A DNA stretch of 40,125 nucleotides from Bacteroidales bacterium (lineage in GTDB: Bacteria > Bacteroidota > Bacteroidia > Bacteroidales > P3): contig JAGAYN010000049.1 of assembly GCA_017940465.1 (NCBI GenBank), forward strand, positions 1 to 40,125, written 5' to 3'. Position 1 is the stretch's first letter, and every line of letters starts with the position of its first letter. Position numbers and translations under genes: made by a program. Below are positions 38,695-40,125 of this stretch, one piece after another. The notes under the pieces were generated by a model. The model had not been told where the DNA came from. It made no database searches and saw only the letters and a list, made by a program, of their open reading frames with translations.

Positions 38695-38730
38695 TGCCTC
38701 CGCAGTTTTTCCCTGCCGGAGGCATTTTCT
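38695..38730 (+). terminator. rubrerythrin terminator
   Basis: TGCCTCCG (38695-38702) with CGGAGGCA (38717-38724), then TTTTCTTTTT. The T-run directly abuts the -33 TTTG of the following mntA promoter, the same terminator-to-promoter fusion seen at 4.6-6.8 kb. Confidence 0.85.
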
Positions 38731-38731
38731 T

Positions 38732-38762
38732 TTTGCCATATGGAAATAATTGTGTACTTTTG
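38732..38762 (+). promoter_or_regulatory. promoter of the second MntA/HepT pair
   Basis: TTTG (38732-38735), 19 bp, TACTTTTG (38755-38762): a perfect -33/-7 pair. It sits 28 bp before the ATG at 38790. Confidence 0.82.
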
Positions 38763-38789
38763 CAAATCGAAATCAATACAAAAAAGACG

Positions 38790-39089
38790 ATGAGCACGCA
38801 AGCAATGACGAAGATAATAGCCGACTATTTCAGGACGCAACCCGTCCTGAGAGCATGGCTTTTCGGCTCCTTCGCCCGCGGCGAGGAGACACCGACCAGT
38901 GATGTGGACATACTTGTGGAGTTCGATCACGGACGGCCCATTGGGCTACTTCGTTATGCAGGAATGTGGCGCGAGATAGAGGAGCTTGTCGGACGCAAAG
39001 TCGATTTGGTCGAGGAAGGAACACTGATGCCTTTCGCCGTGGAATCGGCAAACCGCGATAAACAACTGATATATGAGAGAGCAAAGTAG
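38790..39089 (+). CDS. mntA: MntA-like minimal nucleotidyltransferase antitoxin, copy 2
   Basis: A 99-aa protein (start MSTQAMTKII) with GSFARGEETPTSDVDILVE, the GSX10DXD signature. It is clearly paralogous to the protein at 5665-5964: both begin MSTQ, share AWLFGS(Y/F)ARG, and end LIYER. It presumably AMPylates and silences the HepT encoded right after it. An upstream in-frame ATG at 38694 precedes the promoter and is rejected. It overlaps hepT by 17 bp. Confidence 0.92.
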   Translation: MSTQAMTKIIADYFRTQPVLRAWLFGSFARGEETPTSDVDILVEFDHGRPIGLLRYAGMWREIEELVGRKVDLVEEGTLMPFAVESANRDKQLIYERAK

Positions 39090-39432
39090 AGACATCGAAC
39101 GGCTACGGCACATTGTCGACAGCATTGCCCATATCGAGGACTTCCTTCGCGACCGAACCATCGAGCATCTGAAGAACAACATAATGTGTTACCACGCCGT
39201 TGTATACAACATTATGATTATCGGCGAGGCCGCCAACATGCCGACCAAGGAATTCCGCGAGAGCCACACAGAAATTCCCTGGAGACAGATAATAGATATG
39301 CGTAATGTGCTGGTACACGGCTACTACAACACGAGTCCACTTTTCGTATGGGAAACCTATACCAAAGACCTGCCGTTCCTGAAAGAACAGGTAAGTAACT
39401 ACATAGTAGAGCTATCGAATGATTGTAACTAA
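39073..39432 (+). CDS. hepT: HepT-like HEPN ribonuclease toxin (DUF86), copy 2
   Basis: A 119-aa HEPN protein with the RNVLVHGYY motif (RX4HXY) and IGEAANMPTKEF; it is a paralogue of the protein at 5328-5684 (MRE...RDIERL...HI at the start and the GEAANM block are shared). The copies have diverged strongly outside the motifs, so they likely do not cross-neutralise fully; this is inference. No hinge repeat is present here. Confidence 0.9.
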   Translation: MREQSRDIERLRHIVDSIAHIEDFLRDRTIEHLKNNIMCYHAVVYNIMIIGEAANMPTKEFRESHTEIPWRQIIDMRNVLVHGYYNTSPLFVWETYTKDLPFLKEQVSNYIVELSNDCN

Positions 39433-39517
39433 AACAATTGTGTATTTTGGCAATTTGATTTTTTTACCATAAAAAGACCATCAGATTACATAAATCATTG
39501 GAACAAAAAATTATATC

Positions 39518-40125
39518 ATGCAAGATGAAATGAATGAAAGGAAAGGCAGCATGAAAACCATCATTGTTGTGATTTTGCTTATCGTTGCCGTAATTGCCTT
39601 GCTTTGGGCAACAGGTCTTGTTCGCTGGGAAGACTCATCCAGCAATGGGGAGGAGTATGTTGTCGCCAATGACGAAACATCTCCAGACTCTAATTTCTCG
39701 ATTTCAAATCGAGAATGGTTGGAACTTAAAAAAGAGGTGAAGCAACTACGCATGGAGGTGGAGCAACTGAAACGTAATAACCCTAATTCAACAACGACAA
39801 AACAAAGAGAATCCGTTCCACGGGAGATGGCAGTACCGCAACCCATACATTCCAAGCCGGCTACCTCAAATGCAGGAGAAAAGGCCATTTCCCCAAGCCC
39901 AAGCGATATTACACTTTCGAACTATTCCCATGATTGGGTACAATCAGATGCTACCGTAGCATTGAAGAATAACACAAACCTCACCTTAATACGAGTTAGT
40001 AATCCTGTAGTTCTCATATGCTACGAGGAGGTATTAAAAGGTGCGTTTCGACAATGCATCTACTGTAGTATATTATTGCTTAATCCAAATGAATATTATA
40101 AATTTAGGAATTCTTGCTCACATTG
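39518..40125 (+). CDS. membrane-anchored coiled-coil protein, cut by the window end
   Basis: An open frame from the ATG at 39518 runs to the window end without a stop (about 202 codons). It has one transmembrane helix (about residues 13-33, IIVVILLIVAVIALLWATGL), a polar linker, a coiled-coil-like helix (about 69-92, REWLELKKEVKQLRMEVEQLK) and a Ser/Pro/Thr-rich stretch before a beta-looking region. I do not recognise a family. Alternative ATGs are at 39530 and 39551. GC content is low, matching the preceding toxin-antitoxin pair more than core genes. The final residues (RNSCSH) may differ if a frameshift exists, since the later part is Cys-rich and atypical. Confidence 0.6.
   Translation, partial: MQDEMNERKGSMKTIIVVILLIVAVIALLWATGLVRWEDSSSNGEEYVVANDETSPDSNFSISNREWLELKKEVKQLRMEVEQLKRNNPNSTTTKQRESVPREMAVPQPIHSKPATSNAGEKAISPSPSDITLSNYSHDWVQSDATVALKNNTNLTLIRVSNPVVLICYEEVLKGAFRQCIYCSILLLNPNEYYKFRNSCSH

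Overview
The window reads as chromosomal DNA of a high-GC member of the Bacteroidales. Three things point there. Many genes are preceded by the Bacteroidetes -7 box TAnnTTTG, often with a -33 TTTG 19-20 bp upstream. Two proteins carry C-terminal sorting signals of the type IX secretion system. The rnf genes run in the order B-C-D-G-E. Most core genes are GC-rich and have long antisense shadow frames; a few accessory blocks are AT-richer.

Layout. 0.1-1.8 kb (+): crotonase and 3-hydroxybutyryl-CoA dehydrogenase. 1.9-7.3 kb (-): an accessory block with a Fic protein, a lipoprotein, and three toxin-antitoxin modules (RelE/antitoxin, MntA/HepT, NTase/HEPN), then an unknown gene. The modules are separated by a near-identical fused terminator-promoter repeat. 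7.8-13.1 kb (-): operon dnaG - sigma54-type activator - aroA - miaA. 13.4-17.1 kb (-): a giant secreted protein and a small secreted protein. 17.2-21.7 kb (-): rnfBCDGE, with no rnfA at its usual place. 22.2-24.6 kb (+): universal stress protein, SPOR protein, DUF6266-like protein. 24.4-26.8 kb (-): hemW, meaB and a CAT-anticodon tRNA. 27-30 kb (-): two secreted proteins and anmK. 30.4-33.8 kb (+): ridA, acyl-CoA dehydrogenase, etfB, etfA. 33.8-34.7 kb (+): an AbiE-like pair whose NTase carries an in-frame stop. 34.8-37.2 kb (-): an AT-rich DNA methyltransferase with a structured palindromic element in its leader. 37.4-40.1 kb (+): small GNAT, rubrerythrin, a second MntA/HepT pair, and a membrane-anchored protein cut by the window end.

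How the genes fit together. Crotonase, HBD, acyl-CoA dehydrogenase and EtfAB supply most of the steps that turn acetoacetyl-CoA into butyryl-CoA. If the Etf is bifurcating (inference), the reduced ferredoxin could be oxidised by Rnf to build an ion gradient. MeaB suggests a methylmalonyl-CoA mutase elsewhere. The accessory genes are mostly toxin-antitoxin or defence-like.

Most unusual signals. (1) Short tandem arrays with exact 7, 8, 9 or 11 bp periods occur in many intergenic gaps, and three lie in frame inside genes; one 9-bp unit family appears both in a gene and directly before etfB. (2) A four-copy terminator-promoter 'hinge' partitions the toxin-antitoxin block into cassettes. (3) A 158-bp element with 24-bp imperfect inverted repeats lies upstream of the methyltransferase. 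(4) A 14-bp inverted repeat would pair with the start codon of an unknown gene.
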